Both the position numbers and the translations under genes were made by a program. DNA of 64,000 nucleotides from Astrocystis sublimbata (taxonomy: Eukaryota > Ascomycota > Sordariomycetes > Xylariales > Xylariaceae), in contig JAJNNY010000004.1 in the NCBI GenBank assembly GCA_022453515.1, positions 868,001-932,000 of the forward strand, given 5' to 3'. Below the pieces are notes generated by a model. It did not search any database and had not been told where the DNA came from. It was given only the letters and a program-made list of their open reading frames with translations. Shown in pieces: positions 31,914 to 43,687 of the stretch (positions are counted from its first letter, which is position 1; each line of letters opens with the position of its first letter).

Positions 31914-34067
31914 CTTGACGAGACTGTCTTGATGCGGTTTGTTTAAGTTGGATGAGTAAGAATGCTGATAATGTAGAGACTGAAGGCTGGAAGGCTGTGA
32001 AGCTGGGTGAGGTGACGAATGTGAAGGTGTGTGAAAAGAATGTGTGTGTCCAGAGGAGAGAAAGGCAGGGTCTGTGGTGGCCTCCATGGCTGCTATTTAT
32101 CTCTGCCGGGCCCTGGGAGGCAACTGCTAGTGTCACGATGCTGCGAGACCACCAGGTGAATCACAAGGCGGCTGCGCAGCGCACGATTGGCCGATTTGGA
32201 CGAGGGTATGCTTGGTGGTTTCCTCGTTTGGTTCTGCTCATACACTCAGGCCGGCTCAGTGCTGTGGAAGTCCTCGCATGGGACCAGGACAGAAGGCAGT
32301 CACACGCAGCGCCCCTGTACACACTACCCCCATGGACACCCGGTGTGCTTGTATGCGGACCTCAAGTTGCAACACCATTCAGCAAAGGCTTGTGGATGTA
32401 TTGCGGCTCAGCGGAGCAGATTGCGGCTTAGTAGGGTGCGGCTTGAGTATGTAGGTACTGTATCGGCTACCAGACAGCTGGAGCTGATGTCACTTGCGAT
32501 ATATGGCAACAAGACATCTGAGGGGCTTTTGTGGATGGCATCAACTCATTTCCTATTGCAGTATGTTAGCAAAATAGTTGTTATTAGAATTGCAGTACGT
32601 GCTGCTACAAGACTCTCACGAAAAACAATCTGTATTCCTTCAAAACAGATATTGTATATCTTGACTAGCAAGACTGCCTCTTGCAAAGTTTCTCAAGGCC
32701 ATCTGTGACCATGCAGGCCACTCAGCACTGGCCATGGGTTCAAGGATAGGTATCATATAAGACATCTAGAATGGGATGGTCCATTTTCCTATGACATTCA
32801 ACAACAAGAATGAAAATTGCCTTACCCCCTGAGTTAAGGCGAGGACACAGAGTGGAAATAGGATGCCAGGAAGCACTCAACAGGGGTTCGCAGGCATCAA
32901 GGCCATATTAAAGGTAGTGCAATAACACAGAAAACTGAAAAGCCGCTGCCCAAACAAGATCATCACCTCAAATTCATCATCAGACCCAACCAAGTATGAG
33001 AACCTGAACATATACTGGAAATAGATGGATATAGTAGCCCGATAGGAGAATATCAAGACAGCTGTGTTCTCCTGACTTACCTCTCATAGGGCTTTTAGCA
33101 TGCCAACGCCGCAATATAATAGCAGTAGGTGAGACTTTGTATATGAGTCCAGAGAGTACTGAGCTGCTGCAACATGGGCTGGGTGGCTGGCCGTTTTGAA
33201 TTATTAGGTGCTTGTATGTCTTGACGAGGCGAATACGTTGGTTGATAATTGGACAGAAGTCAATCTGACCACCAATTTGGGAGCGAGTACCAAGAATCGG
33301 TACGTCCTTACTACCCTTGCACGAACCCCTGCAAGCACTCGGGATTACATAAGGTAGAAGAGCTAATGCTTGAGCAGGTACGTTGGGGGTACATCAAGAT
33401 CAAGGTGGGTTACATGCGCGTTTCCGTGGCCGTTAGGTACCTCGTGGGTCTAGACTTGGTGCAGGGCCTGGGCATGCGACTTCTACGTCTTCTGCGAACA
33501 TTGAAGTCGAGAGGGCGTGGCAATTACTTGGGGCGTCGGTATATCAGATGGCACTGTAGGTACCTAGGTATCTAGGAGTACCTAGCGCATTGGAAGTTTG
33601 TTGATCTATCTGTTTGCCCGTGGTGTTCAATTTCGTGCCCAGCTCGCCCAGGTGGCTCGGGTGGCATGTGCCGATCCAGCGCATCGGAATTCAGCACGAA
33701 CTGTACGTACTACGTAACCTGCAGGCAGGCACCTTAGGTACTGTACGAGATGCCCCGGTGCGAGGTGTACTCTACAAGTACGTACCTTCAAAGTGATGGT
33801 GCCCCATATGTGGGGCCAAGCCCGCTAGTGGCTCCCAGGCTGTACCAGGCGAGCCAGGCGAGCCAGGTAGAACTTACAAGGTGCCTGAAGCACGAGCTGC
33901 AGGACCCCCAAGCTGCGGCTAGACTCAACCGTGCCGTTCCCAAAAATTCGACGGCATCATTCTGGCAATGAGGGTAGCTTCTGCCAAGAAAGCAAAGGAA
34001 AGAAGAATTACAATACATAGGGAGGGTCGGAGAGCTTGATTTTTCTGCATGCCGCATACCAGTCAGG
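31914..34067. other. Divergent spacer ALG14/IMA1
   Basis: 2.15 kb upstream of both genes. A perfect TACCTAGGTA lies at 33560-33569, within a cluster of GTACCT/AGGTAC tracts (33540-33590, 33700-33790). Open frames up to 173 codons (32187-32708, +) have no domain and irregular composition. No gene called. Confidence 0.55.
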
Positions 34068-36248
34068 ATGGTGGCTCTTCGGTCCCGGAGGTTTTTGCGA
34101 TGCTTCTACTGTGGAAAGAAGTCCAACATCCAATTCGACGCCCAGAAATCCTTCGACTGTCCCAACTGCGATGCCACCAACTGGCTGGACAGCAACGGCG
34201 AGATCACCGATCCGCCTGCAGCAGCCGATGCCCCTGACCGTAGCCGCCTCCAATATGCCGTCCCTCGAGCCTCTGGTGCGCGGTCGCCGACGCCCCTGGC
34301 CACCGCCGACGACTCCGTCTTCTGCGCCGTCTGCCTCCGGAACCAACACATGCTGAGCAGCTCCCTCGCGCAATTCGAATGGCCCGACGACGCCACCAGC
34401 GCCGAACACAGCGCGAGAGAGCGCAAGTACCGCACGCTCAAGAAAGCACTCGAGGACCGATACCCCCAAGTCTGCGAGCAGTGTCTGCCCAAAGTCAACA
34501 GCAAACTCAACCAGGCGAGCTACACTGCCAAGACCGACCATCTCCGACGTCTGATGGACCGCACAAGGTCGGAGCGCTCGGGCGGGAAGCGAACTGGTCT
34601 GCTGGATCTCGTTGATTTCCTGGGCAAGCTGAGCTGGAATGCTAGCTTTGCGCTGCAGGCTGTATGGCATGTGACGGTGGTCTGCTACCTCTCGACCGAG
34701 TCGTACGCTTCTGCGCAGGATGGCGACTGGATACCTGCTGCCCTCGGTTCATTCCATCATATGAGCGCATTTGCCTTACCATACGCCGACTGGCTCATGC
34801 AGTGGGCCATCAACCTCGGACTGTGCTCCTTGTTGTGGAACCCCCGATTCAAACAGAGCATCCGAGGCTTCACGGCTCATATACTGGGATTCAAGCAGTG
34901 GTATACCTACCAGTTGCTGATCCTGTGCGTGAGATATATCGCCATTTCCATAGCGCAGTACAGCAAAACCAATGAACTCCAGGCGACCACCCAGCTCAGC
35001 CTCCAGTTCTTCCTTTCCCTCGCCATCATCTACGTAAGTTGTCGTCTTATGACTCCCGAGTGCTAAATGGAGTTTCTAATCTCATACCTATTGTAGATGT
35101 TTCGGACAGCCAAGAAAGCGATTCGCACAGACACGACTCCCCTCTTCCGGAAGCCTGTCGAATTGACTGCCGGTTCGCAGACCAAGCCCGACAGTAAAAT
35201 CGCGAGAAAGGACCCTGACGATCTTGGCAACATTCTCGACGATATTTTGCATTCGCCCCCAACTACGCAACTCTCACCGCAGCATTCTAGCCCGCCCGCG
35301 TCTGGCTTCGGCTCTTTCACGCACGGCAACGAGGCCAATAGGAGCTTCACAATATCTCTGCCTTCTTCGAGTTTCGGAGCTATGCAAGTTTCCCCCAAAC
35401 AGCCTGTCGTAACCCATTATGACGAGGAAATGGACTGGTCCCCATCCGCCTCGCAACACCGTGCATTCAGCTCCTATAATCCGTACAGGGTGAAGAACAC
35501 CAACCCTAGATTCGGTGACGCGCCAATCGAACCGAAGTCAGGTCCTATATGGTACAAAGTACCACCCGCTCCCACAAATCCTGCCCAAAGACTGCGAAAC
35601 CCCCCTATGCGCCCACTCATTAGGGAGAGCCCGAAGGAGAAGCAGGAGAGCTTCTTCCAATCGACCGGACGGCAGCCTCTCAATTTCGGAAGCAGATCCC
35701 CGGAAAATGCTGGCGCATTGAACATGGCGCCGCCCAGATTTCATGCTCCTCAACCCAAGGACGATCCTAGGGATGGCTTGTCGAGCATGTTCATGTCTTC
35801 GTTCAGCATCAGCCCGAGCCCAGAAGAACAGGAAGCACGGGCTAGGTCAAGCAAGGCCACGATGGATCTCCAGAATGCCTCGGGGGCTGTTCTGAATCAT
35901 ACTATAGCGCGTACTTGGGAGTTGATTGCTCTCTTCGTTGCTCTGTTCTTCTGGATTTTCGCGTTTGATTCTGAGGAGCATTATGGACGCAGCATCGCCT
36001 TGGCCTCCACTATGGTCTGTCTGATGGTGTCCATCAGACTGGCGGCGGACCTGCAACTTGATAGTCAAGCCCGCGGAGGCACTCAGTCGCTGTTGTTGAC
36101 CAATCTGGCAGTGGTTCAGATTGTGGTTGCCATCATTCTCATGGGCGTTTTGTGGTCAGGAAGCGCCTTATCAGCGTCATCAGGGGTGTTCGGAAACACA
36201 CTCTTCGGGGGCATGATTGCCCATCACATGTGGCATATCTTTGCCTGA
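34068..36248 (+). CDS. IMA1: Ima1-type inner nuclear membrane protein
   Basis: Two exons, 34068-35033 and 35097-36248, spliced so that '..LAIIY' joins 'MFRTAKKAIRTD'; 705 residues. The N-terminus is the Ima1 N-terminal zinc-binding region: Cys12 and Cys15 in 'CFYCGKKSN', Cys31 and Cys34 in 'DCPNCDATNWLD', plus a further CxxC at 'VFCAVCLRNQ' and one at 'VCEQCLPKVN'. Hydrophobic segments around 220-320 come next, then a long Ser/Pro-rich nucleoplasmic loop. Three C-terminal membrane segments follow ('ELIALFVALFFWIFAF', 'LASTMVCLMVSIRLA', 'VVQIVVAIILMGVLW'). Ima1 (fission yeast) and TMEM201/Samp1 (animals) sit in the inner nuclear membrane and link heterochromatin and the LINC complex. Start chosen at the ATG immediately before the first Cys pair. 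Confidence 0.88.
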
Positions 36249-37293
36249 AGTTTTACGCATCACACGGAACAACGGGTTACCGGGGTTCGATAGGGTCGAA
36301 AGGGTTCACGCACCTCTGCTGGCATGGGTTAGGGTCTTTTCTTGCATGGCATGGCGTTGTGAGATTTGCATTGTAGAATATTGGATGGTTTCACGTGATA
36401 CCCGGTAGTGGTGTTCCAGGTTATCTACCTGAGAAGGGAATCAAGTAGAGTATTGTATGTATATATCTTGAGACGGACAAATTATCATTGTTAATTAGAA
36501 CGAAGTTCGTAAACACGATACTGGATTATGTTTGTATAAGTTGTATCGATCTCCTGTTTCTGAGTGACTGCTCTTGGGCTGTCGAAAGTACCTAGGTACC
36601 TGAGTAGCCCAAGCCCCACCAGGGACTTCTAGCCAGCTTACCTAATAGGCTTGGCACCCTCTAGGTTAGCGTACCAATTAGGTTTGCCGGGCGCTGGCCT
36701 GGTCGGCATGGTCGGGTTCCCATCCATCGCCGCCCGCGGGCCTAGTCAGAATAAGGCTGGCTGGCTTTCAAGTTCGGGTATTCATGTGCACGGGGTTCAT
36801 GTAAAAGTCGAGGGCTCATCTGCGCCGTCTCATGGGTTTCTACCCAAATATCGCCGATTAACACGTTACCGGGATCATACGATAGCCGTTCCTGGGAGCG
36901 GGTAACGCCACTGTCAGGCAGCGGCTGTTCAGCTGTGGGCCGATTTGCCTCGTTGGTTCCCGCGGAGCGCGCGGGTTGCTGCTCTGCTGCGCTGTTCTGC
37001 CCAAATGGAGCCCATGAATTAATCTTATTTCTAGCCATCGTACCCCTGACAAAATCTAAAGTGGTAGGATATCGAGTTTATCAACACGCCTCTACCGAGA
37101 TTCTGTCCCTCCTTTGTTGGCCTCAACCTCCACACGTTCCTTAATTAATACCTCACCTTCCACCTCTCCTTCTTTCTCACCTACACCCCCGTAGGTAACA
37201 AAGCAGCTCCTCTCCTTCAGTATCAGCTTGAACTTCCTTCTCCCGACCCACACCGCTTGCCTTCAACACCTCTTCACCTACTCCTGCGCCACC
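36249..37293 (+). other. Intergenic region IMA1 to SCS7
   Basis: It contains the 3' end of IMA1, a perfect TACCTAGGTA at 36589-36598 and, from about 37085, a CT-rich leader that runs to the GCCACCATG start of SCS7. Open frames at 36651-36905 (+) and 36742-37038 (-) overlap and are not convincing. Confidence 0.55.
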
Positions 37294-38492
37294 ATGCCCG
37301 GGCGAACGCTCCCGACTCTGACCCAGGCGGAGGTCGAGTCGCACAACTCGACGAAATCCTGCTATGTCACCATCGGCTCCAAAGTCTACGATGTCACCGA
37401 CTTCCTCGACGCGCACCCCGGCGGCGCTGACTTAGTGCTCGACTACGCCGGAAAAGACGTGGGCGCAATACTCAAGGACGAGGACTCGCACGCCCATTCC
37501 GAGGCTGCATACGAAGTCTTGGACGACGCTCTGGTTGGATTCGTAGCTATTGACAAGCGCCCAAACAACACGCAAGGTCAGAAGCAGCTTGGGGACCTGC
37601 GGATGGACCAGAACGGCACGCCCATGGTCGTCCATCCCAGAACCGGCATGTCCTGCGAGGAAGACCTGAGCAAAGACACAGATCTGGGCATGGATTACAA
37701 GACACACAAGTTCCTCGACCTCAACAAACCGCTGCTGATGCAAGTGTGGTATGGCGGGTTCAGCAAAGAGTTCTACCTCGACCAGGTCCACCGGCCAAGG
37801 CACTACAAGGGCGGCGCTTCCGCACCGCTGTTCGGCAACTTCCTCGAGCCCCTCAGTCTGACGCCCTGGTATGTGGTCCCGATCGTGTGGTTGCCTTGCA
37901 TCGCATACGGTACCTACCTGGCGGCCGAAGGGTTCGAAACAAAGACTAGTCTCGCCACCGCCTGGCTATCTGGCCTTTTCCTATGGACATTGGTGGAGTA
38001 TTTCCTTCACCGGTTCTTGTTCCACCTGGACCAGTACGTTTTCCTCCCATTTGCCCGTGATGCAACTATGCCAACCTGAAACTAACTTACTCGTCGCACA
38101 GCTACCTTCCCGATAACCGGGTCGGCATCACCCTCCATTTCCTGCTCCATGGCGTGCACCATTACCTGCCAATGGACAAGTATCGCCTAGTCATGCCACC
38201 AACTCTATTCGTCGCTCTTGCGGCTCCCTTCTGGAAGCTGGCACACACCGTCTTTTCTTTCAACTGGTACCTGGGAACCGCCGTGTACTGCGGCGGTATC
38301 TTCGGCTACGTTGTCTACGATCTGACACACTACTTCCTGCACCACCAGAACCTGCCTCTGTGGTACAAGGGCCTCAAGAAGTACCATCTCGCCCACCACT
38401 TCCAGGACTACGAGCTGGGCTTCGGAGTCACGAGCGCCTTCTGGGATCGCATCTTCAACACGGAACTGCCCCCGGTCGTCAAGACCAAATAG
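37294..38492 (+). CDS. SCS7: Sphingolipid/ceramide fatty-acid 2-hydroxylase (cytochrome b5 fused)
   Basis: Two exons, 37294-38033 and 38102-38492; 376 residues. The start has an ideal GCCACCATG context; the frame is open 22 codons upstream without reason to use it. Residues 8-90 are a cytochrome b5 domain with heme ligand His41 in 'DAHPGGADLVLDYAG' and a second ligand probably His68. The remainder is the ER-membrane fatty-acid hydroxylase domain with the di-iron histidine boxes 'HRFLFH', 'HGVHHYLPMD', 'HYFLHH' and 'HLAHHF'. Scs7/FA2H introduces the 2-hydroxyl group of the very-long-chain acyl part of ceramide, taking electrons through its own b5 domain. Splicing restores 'FHLDHYLPDNRVG'. Length and motif order are those of yeast Scs7. 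Confidence 0.95.
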
Positions 38493-39664
38493 AGAGTGGG
38501 ACTGGAAACTTGACAGTTTACGATGCGATGTTATTTCACTTGTACATATTACCTGACACGTTGAGGTATTCGCCAACTTGCATGAGCGGCGATGACCAGT
38601 TGTTTATGAGGACCGAGGAAAACTCAGCTTACATCAAGGTTATAGAAAGTAATGTTAATAAAGATACCTATGGAGTGATGACCTGAACAAGATACAACTG
38701 CTTGTGGTGAACCTTATCTTCCTATAGCACTACTGCTAATTGCATAAGCGCACATGCTGTGTAGCAACTTATTCCAAGAGAGCTCTCTCAATATGTAACC
38801 TTTTACAATACTCAAGTCCCAGTGTGTACTTGAATTCAAACCTCATCTACGTCTCAATACTGTTGGTAATGCATATTGACTACTAGGTACCTTACTAAGT
38901 GGAATGGAATGGAATGTTGATATCAGACCATCCAACACGTCACCTGTCATTGTCATACCCACGGGGAAATAGGATATGACTGCTTTGCACATGCCAACGC
39001 GTCACACTAAGCAGTTATTGAAATGTTCATGTATGGCCCATTCTGCCCGCCCATAAGGTTGCGGCTTATCACTGATGAATCAGGTGGAAAACTGGCAGCT
39101 TTTGAGAAACAAAGCCTCAAGGTACATACATGTATTTGTACAGCAGTGCCACTGGCGGGTATCCTGATAACCTGGGAGGCAAGGGAGGTTCCAGGTGCAT
39201 GCAGCAAAGCTAGCATTGGATTCACCAAGGTTCCTCCCTTCACCTGCCCAGGCCGAATATTCACAGCGTTAATGTGAAGCACAGTTTTAAGCACACGGTA
39301 AATACAGTACTACTCGGATGCTACTAGGTAGAAAATTTGGCGCTAGAGCTCAAGCCGGAAGGGTCCACCTGCCGCCGCTCTCAAAAGCCTGGTTGGTGTT
39401 GCTAGATCACTTGCCTTGCCTTGGCTTTCCGCACTTGCCATTTGCAACCTGACCTTCCATCTTACATCCCTTTGAGTACAAAGCCAAGGGATCAACAGCC
39501 GACCAGACACACGGCTGGTACCCAGACAACCAGACCATCTATCTCTTATCATCGCTGTGATTTGCAAAGAGTGAGAACGCCCACTGATCAACATATTCTC
39601 GCGCCCGGTGAATTGTGGTGCCGTGCCAACATTTACCTTCTCTTGATATCGCAAAAAGCCCAGA
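38493..39664 (+). other. Intergenic region SCS7 to RBM39-like gene
   Basis: 1.2 kb of 3' and 5' untranslated/promoter sequence. I see no gene or strong repeat. The pair of overlapping opposite-strand frames at 39007-39294 is not supported. Confidence 0.5.
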
Positions 39665-41542
39665 ATGGCCGCACTCGATGTCGAGGCTCTGCTTGACGCC
39701 ACCGCCAGCAAAAATGACGACGTGAGGGAGTCCCAGCCTCGCGACTCTGCCGAGCGCGAAAGAACCGATCGAGCCGACCGCAAGGATCGTGACCGCAGCT
39801 CAGACCGTGCTCGACGCGACCGCAGCCCCCGAAGACGTGACCGAAGCAGCGACCGTGGCGACCGCAGCGCCCGCCGCGATCGAGGTGAGGGAGAGGCCAC
39901 TCCCCGCAGTGATGCAGGTAGCCACAAGAGTAGGCGCAGAAGCCGCAGTCGTGATGATGATCGCCGACACTCACGCCGTTATAGAGGAGGTGACGGAGAT
40001 TATTACCGCAGCGGCCGTGGCGCTGGCGGTGGCCGCGACCGCTCGCGCTCTCGCTCACCTCGCCGCCACTACCGCCCCAGGGACGACAATCGCGGTGATC
40101 GTGATGACCGCGGCCACTACCGCAGCAGAGAAGAGGACCGGCCCCGCAATGGACGCACACCCAAGCGCGAGGCAACTCCTGCACCGACCGAGGATGAACG
40201 TGATCGCCGCACCGTATTCGTGCAGCAGCTAGCCGCTCGCCTACGCACAAAGGAGCTTAAAGAGTTCTTCGAGAAGGTCGGCTCTGTCAACGAGGCCCAA
40301 ATCGTGAAGGACCGTATCAGTGGAAGGTCTAAAGGGTAAGTTCACCCGACTATCGCCCTGCCCCGCAGAAGAGTACTGACAAATTTGCCTTACAGAGTCG
40401 GTTACGTAGAGTTCAAAAGCGAAGATTCTGTCACTGCTGCCCTTCAGCTCACTGGTCAAAAGTTACTAGGTATCCCGGTCATCGTCCAACTTACGGAAGC
40501 TGAGAAAAACCGCCAAGTCCGTAGTACTGATGGCTCGGGCCACGGCAACTCCGTTCCATTCCATCGCCTCTACGTAGGAAACATACACTTCAGTATCACG
40601 GAACAAGACTTGCAGAATGTCTTTGAGCCGTTCGGTGAACTCGAGTTTGTCCAACTCCAGAAAGACGACACAGGCCGTAGTCGTGGGTACGGATTCGTAC
40701 AGTAAGTCCTTCCTCCTTCTGTCCTTGCCTCACCATTGCTGTCCTGACACGTGTCTAGGTTCCGGGATGCCGACCAAGCTCGGGAAGCACTCGAGAAAAT
40801 GAATGGGTTCGACCTCGCTGGTCGCCCAATCCGTGTTGGGCTTGGAAATGATAAGTTTACCCCTGAGTCAACCGCCAATCTCCTCCAGAGATTCCAAGGC
40901 CAAAACCAACCATATCAGGGATCCGCTTTCTCCGGTGCGGGTGGACGAGGTCCTCAAACATCTGGCTTCGATCGGGCCGGCGGCCGTGATAACGACAAGG
41001 CAACCGGTGCCAGCGCCCTTGACGACACCGATGTCGCCGGTGTGAATTTTAACAACTATAGTCGTGATGCTCTCATGCGGAAGCTTGCACGAACCGATGA
41101 GCCCTCCAACGGCCCTCAGAATGAAGGACCCATTGTCAAACCCAAGACAGAGGCCAAGCCCCTCCCCGTCAAGGTAAACATGGCTAGTCGCTGTGTAGTC
41201 TTGCACAACATGTTTGACTCTGCAGAGTAAGCTCGTCCCCAGCCAGCAACATTGCAAACGTGTATGACTAACATGGAAAACAGGGAAGAAGGTGAAAGTT
41301 GGGTCAAGGAACTTGAGGATGACGTTAGACAGGAAGCAGAAGACAAATATGGCCACGTGGTCCATATTTCGCTCGACCCGAACTCGCCGGGCGACATCTA
41401 TCTCAAGTTCGACAAAGTCCAAGGTGGCGAGAACGCCATCAAAGGTCTCAATGGCCGATACTTCGGTGGCCGCATGATCAGCGCCGCGCCTGTTGTGGAT
41501 GCAGTCTACAGCAGTTTGTTCTCTCGCACCAAGGCAATATGA
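39665..41542 (+). CDS. RBM39/Rsd1-family splicing factor (RS domain, three RRMs)
   Basis: Four exons: 39665-40335, 40396-40701, 40759-41226 and 41284-41542; 567 residues. Residues about 25-165 are an Arg/Ser/Asp-rich (RS/RD) domain. RRM1 (about 185-260) has RNP2 'TVFVQQLA' and RNP1 'GVGYVEF', the latter built across intron 1. RRM2 (about 283-360) has 'RLYVGNIHF' and 'RGYGFVQF', the latter built across intron 2. The C-terminal RRM ('[13 protein letters not shown]' to 'GGRMISAAP') is a U2AF-homology motif of the CC1 type, with an acidic helix after intron 3. This order defines the RBM39/CAPER family (fission yeast Rsd1), nuclear proteins that bridge U2 snRNP and U2AF at the 3' splice site. The intron positions inside the RNP motifs give strong support to the junctions. 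Confidence 0.92.
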
Positions 41543-42491
41543 GATGCTAATCACTGGCCTGACCTATCTGTCCTAGGAACCCTGACTGTAAGCTCAGATT
41601 CCGTTGGTCGATTAGCATCTAGCAACTGATCACATGGGAAGGCCCCGTTGAAATCGCTCTTCTCGGCGATGCACACTACTACTACCCGGATCTTGCCGCC
41701 AACCAGTGTATCCCAACACCGAATTCGGAAAATCGCTCCCAAAAACCCCAAAATGAAAGAACTCTCCTAACATGCCTACGAGTACTCGCCAAACTACCCT
41801 ACCCGTTCACAGACTGGCAGTATTTGACCTGACGCTGATTTTACTGCAGCATATCGCACAACAGGATGGCTTATCCTCACTTACTGGTATGCGAGCTACA
41901 CCACACACACACTGATTATTCATAGGACCAATGAATCACAAAACACATCTGTATCTAGGTTTCCGTAGGCCCGACTGGCTGGCTACTGGCTTTTAGAAGC
42001 CTGTCCAACTCGTGATTCGATCTTGACGAATCATTAACAGACTTCAAAAGAAAAAACCGCGAACAATCTTTGTGATATGACATTGGGGACATTCCCCAAG
42101 AGTTTTTGATGCCACATGTGATTTCATGGTAAAACTTGTACGAGATTTGTGTAATAATATTTTTGCTGTTGGGCAAGAACCACAACTGGCTGGCTATATT
42201 GTAAGATTTGAGAAATAGCATGTGTAATAAATGGCAACTATGCTTGCGTTCGCCTTGCTTCATCGCTAAACATTCATTTCGGACGTAATCACATCACCCC
42301 TCCCCCTTCCCCGTTGGGGTCAGGTGAACCATACCTAGATAACATAACGCTCGAAGAATCCCAAGCTACATCGTCATGCTTTTCTTATTCCCTTTCATTA
42401 CCGTTTTTTCTTTTTCTTGTCGACCTGCTGCATAGAGCCGATCTTTGATAGATGGAGGTTAAAAACTTCCACACTTGCACAAAATGATTAT
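41543..42491. other. Convergent intergenic region
   Basis: Shared 3' region of the RBM39-like gene and the Nudix gene. AT-rich with no supported gene; a 102-codon minus frame at 41955-42263 lacks recognisable content. Confidence 0.5.
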
Positions 42492-43687
42492 TCAACACTC
42501 GGCGACCCTGAATGGCAGCCGGCGATGTATATGCTCGTTGATGCGCACGAAACTCCGCTCGTTCTCGGCCGTGACGACGCCGTGGCGGATGAGGAAGTCG
42601 ATCATGACGACGGCGGCGTCGGGCTTGAACTCGTTGCCCAGCAGGGCGGCCTGGACGTCGCCGACGCTCATGAGGCTGTAGCTGCCGACCTCGCCGTCGT
42701 GGGGCCGGGGCACGACGTCCTCGGGGAGCTCCATCTCGTACGTGTAGACGATGCCGGGGCACAGCAGGCCGCTCTCGCCGGTCCAGCCGTGGATGGCGTC
42801 GGTGGAGCTCACGTAGGTCAGGGTGCCGGTGGAGCGGACGCGGGTGCGCACGAGCTCGGGGCCGAGCGAGGCCTCCTCGCCGGCCTCCTTGATGATGGTC
42901 TCGAGGGCGCTCGTGCCCGAGGCGATGCCGCCGGCGACGGTGGCGTCGAGCATGCCGGGGCTGCTGAAGAGGTGCTTGGCGCGGCGCGGGATCCAGAGCC
43001 CCGAGATGACGCCGCAGTCGTCCTCGGTGGCGCGCGAGCGCACGTAGGCGACCATGTGCGCGCCCTGCAGCAGGATGCCGAAGAGGGGCGCCATGAACCG
43101 CTCCATCGTCACCCGCTCCACGGGGGGCAGTGTTACTTTGGCGCCCCTCCTGCCCCCCGGGCCCCCTGCACTGCTTGGAATATTGCTATTGCTAGGCCAT
43201 GAGAGGATGGTGAAGGGCTCGCTGTGCTTCCTGGCGATGAGTTTGAAGGTGTCCTGCGCTATGCACGCATCGACGAGCTGCTTGAAGGCGGCCGTGAAGG
43301 CGGCGGCGCTGGAGACTCCTCCGTCCTGCGACGAGGACGAGGACGAGTCGAGCACGGTGACGGTGCGCGGGTGCTCGTGCGAGATGTGAAACGACGACGT
43401 CCAAGGCATCTTGGCCACCGTCTCCGGCCGCACGTATCCATGCGGATTGGGGTCGCCGGCCAGGATGAGCTGGTAATACGTCTCTAGGTAGTCACGGTCA
43501 TAGGGGAAGCTGGGCGACGGTGTAAGTTTTTCATGCTGTTACCGCGATGGTGGTGATATGAACCTCGATGGAGGAGGAGGCTCATGATCATGAGATGATG
43601 ACCTAATAGGGATGGATGAGGCTGAACCTACTTATCGGCATTTTGTACTATGGGCAAGTACGACTTGCCTGATGTTATGCGGCCCAT
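42492..43687 (-). CDS. DUF4743-Nudix hydrolase (thiamine-pyrophosphokinase-related family)
   Basis: Two exons on the minus strand, 43632-43687 and 42492-43509; 357 residues. The first exon encodes 'MGRITSGKSYLPIVQNAD', and splicing gives '..QNADNFPYDRDYLETYYQ', the usual start of this family. The DUF4743 region fills the first half. The Nudix box 'GGIASGTSALETIIKEAGEE' sits at about 220-240, with Lys where most Nudix enzymes have Arg but the Glu-x-x-Glu-Glu metal ligands kept. Relatives include the N-terminal half of S. pombe Tnr3 and yeast YJR142W-type proteins, which hydrolyse oxidised or oxo-thiamine diphosphates. Substrate here is inferred from family only. The C-terminus '..HIHRRLPFRVAEC' is not a known targeting signal. 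Confidence 0.87.

Noticed and set aside
32187..32708. 173-codon plus-strand frame between ALG14 and IMA1
   Set aside because: No domain, high Cys/Ser/Arg random composition and competing frames; not supported as a gene.
39633..40250. A 205-codon minus-strand frame and a 147-codon shifted plus-strand frame over the RBM39-like gene's first exon
   Set aside because: Both arise from the repetitive CGN/GAY codons of the RS domain; the encoded His/Gly/Cys- and Ala-rich proteins have no domain, and the sense frame is clearly the conserved RRM protein.
42417..43202. 261-codon plus-strand frame opposite the Nudix gene
   Set aside because: Ala/Gly/Val/Asp-rich shadow of a GC-rich gene; the minus strand encodes the recognisable DUF4743-Nudix protein.
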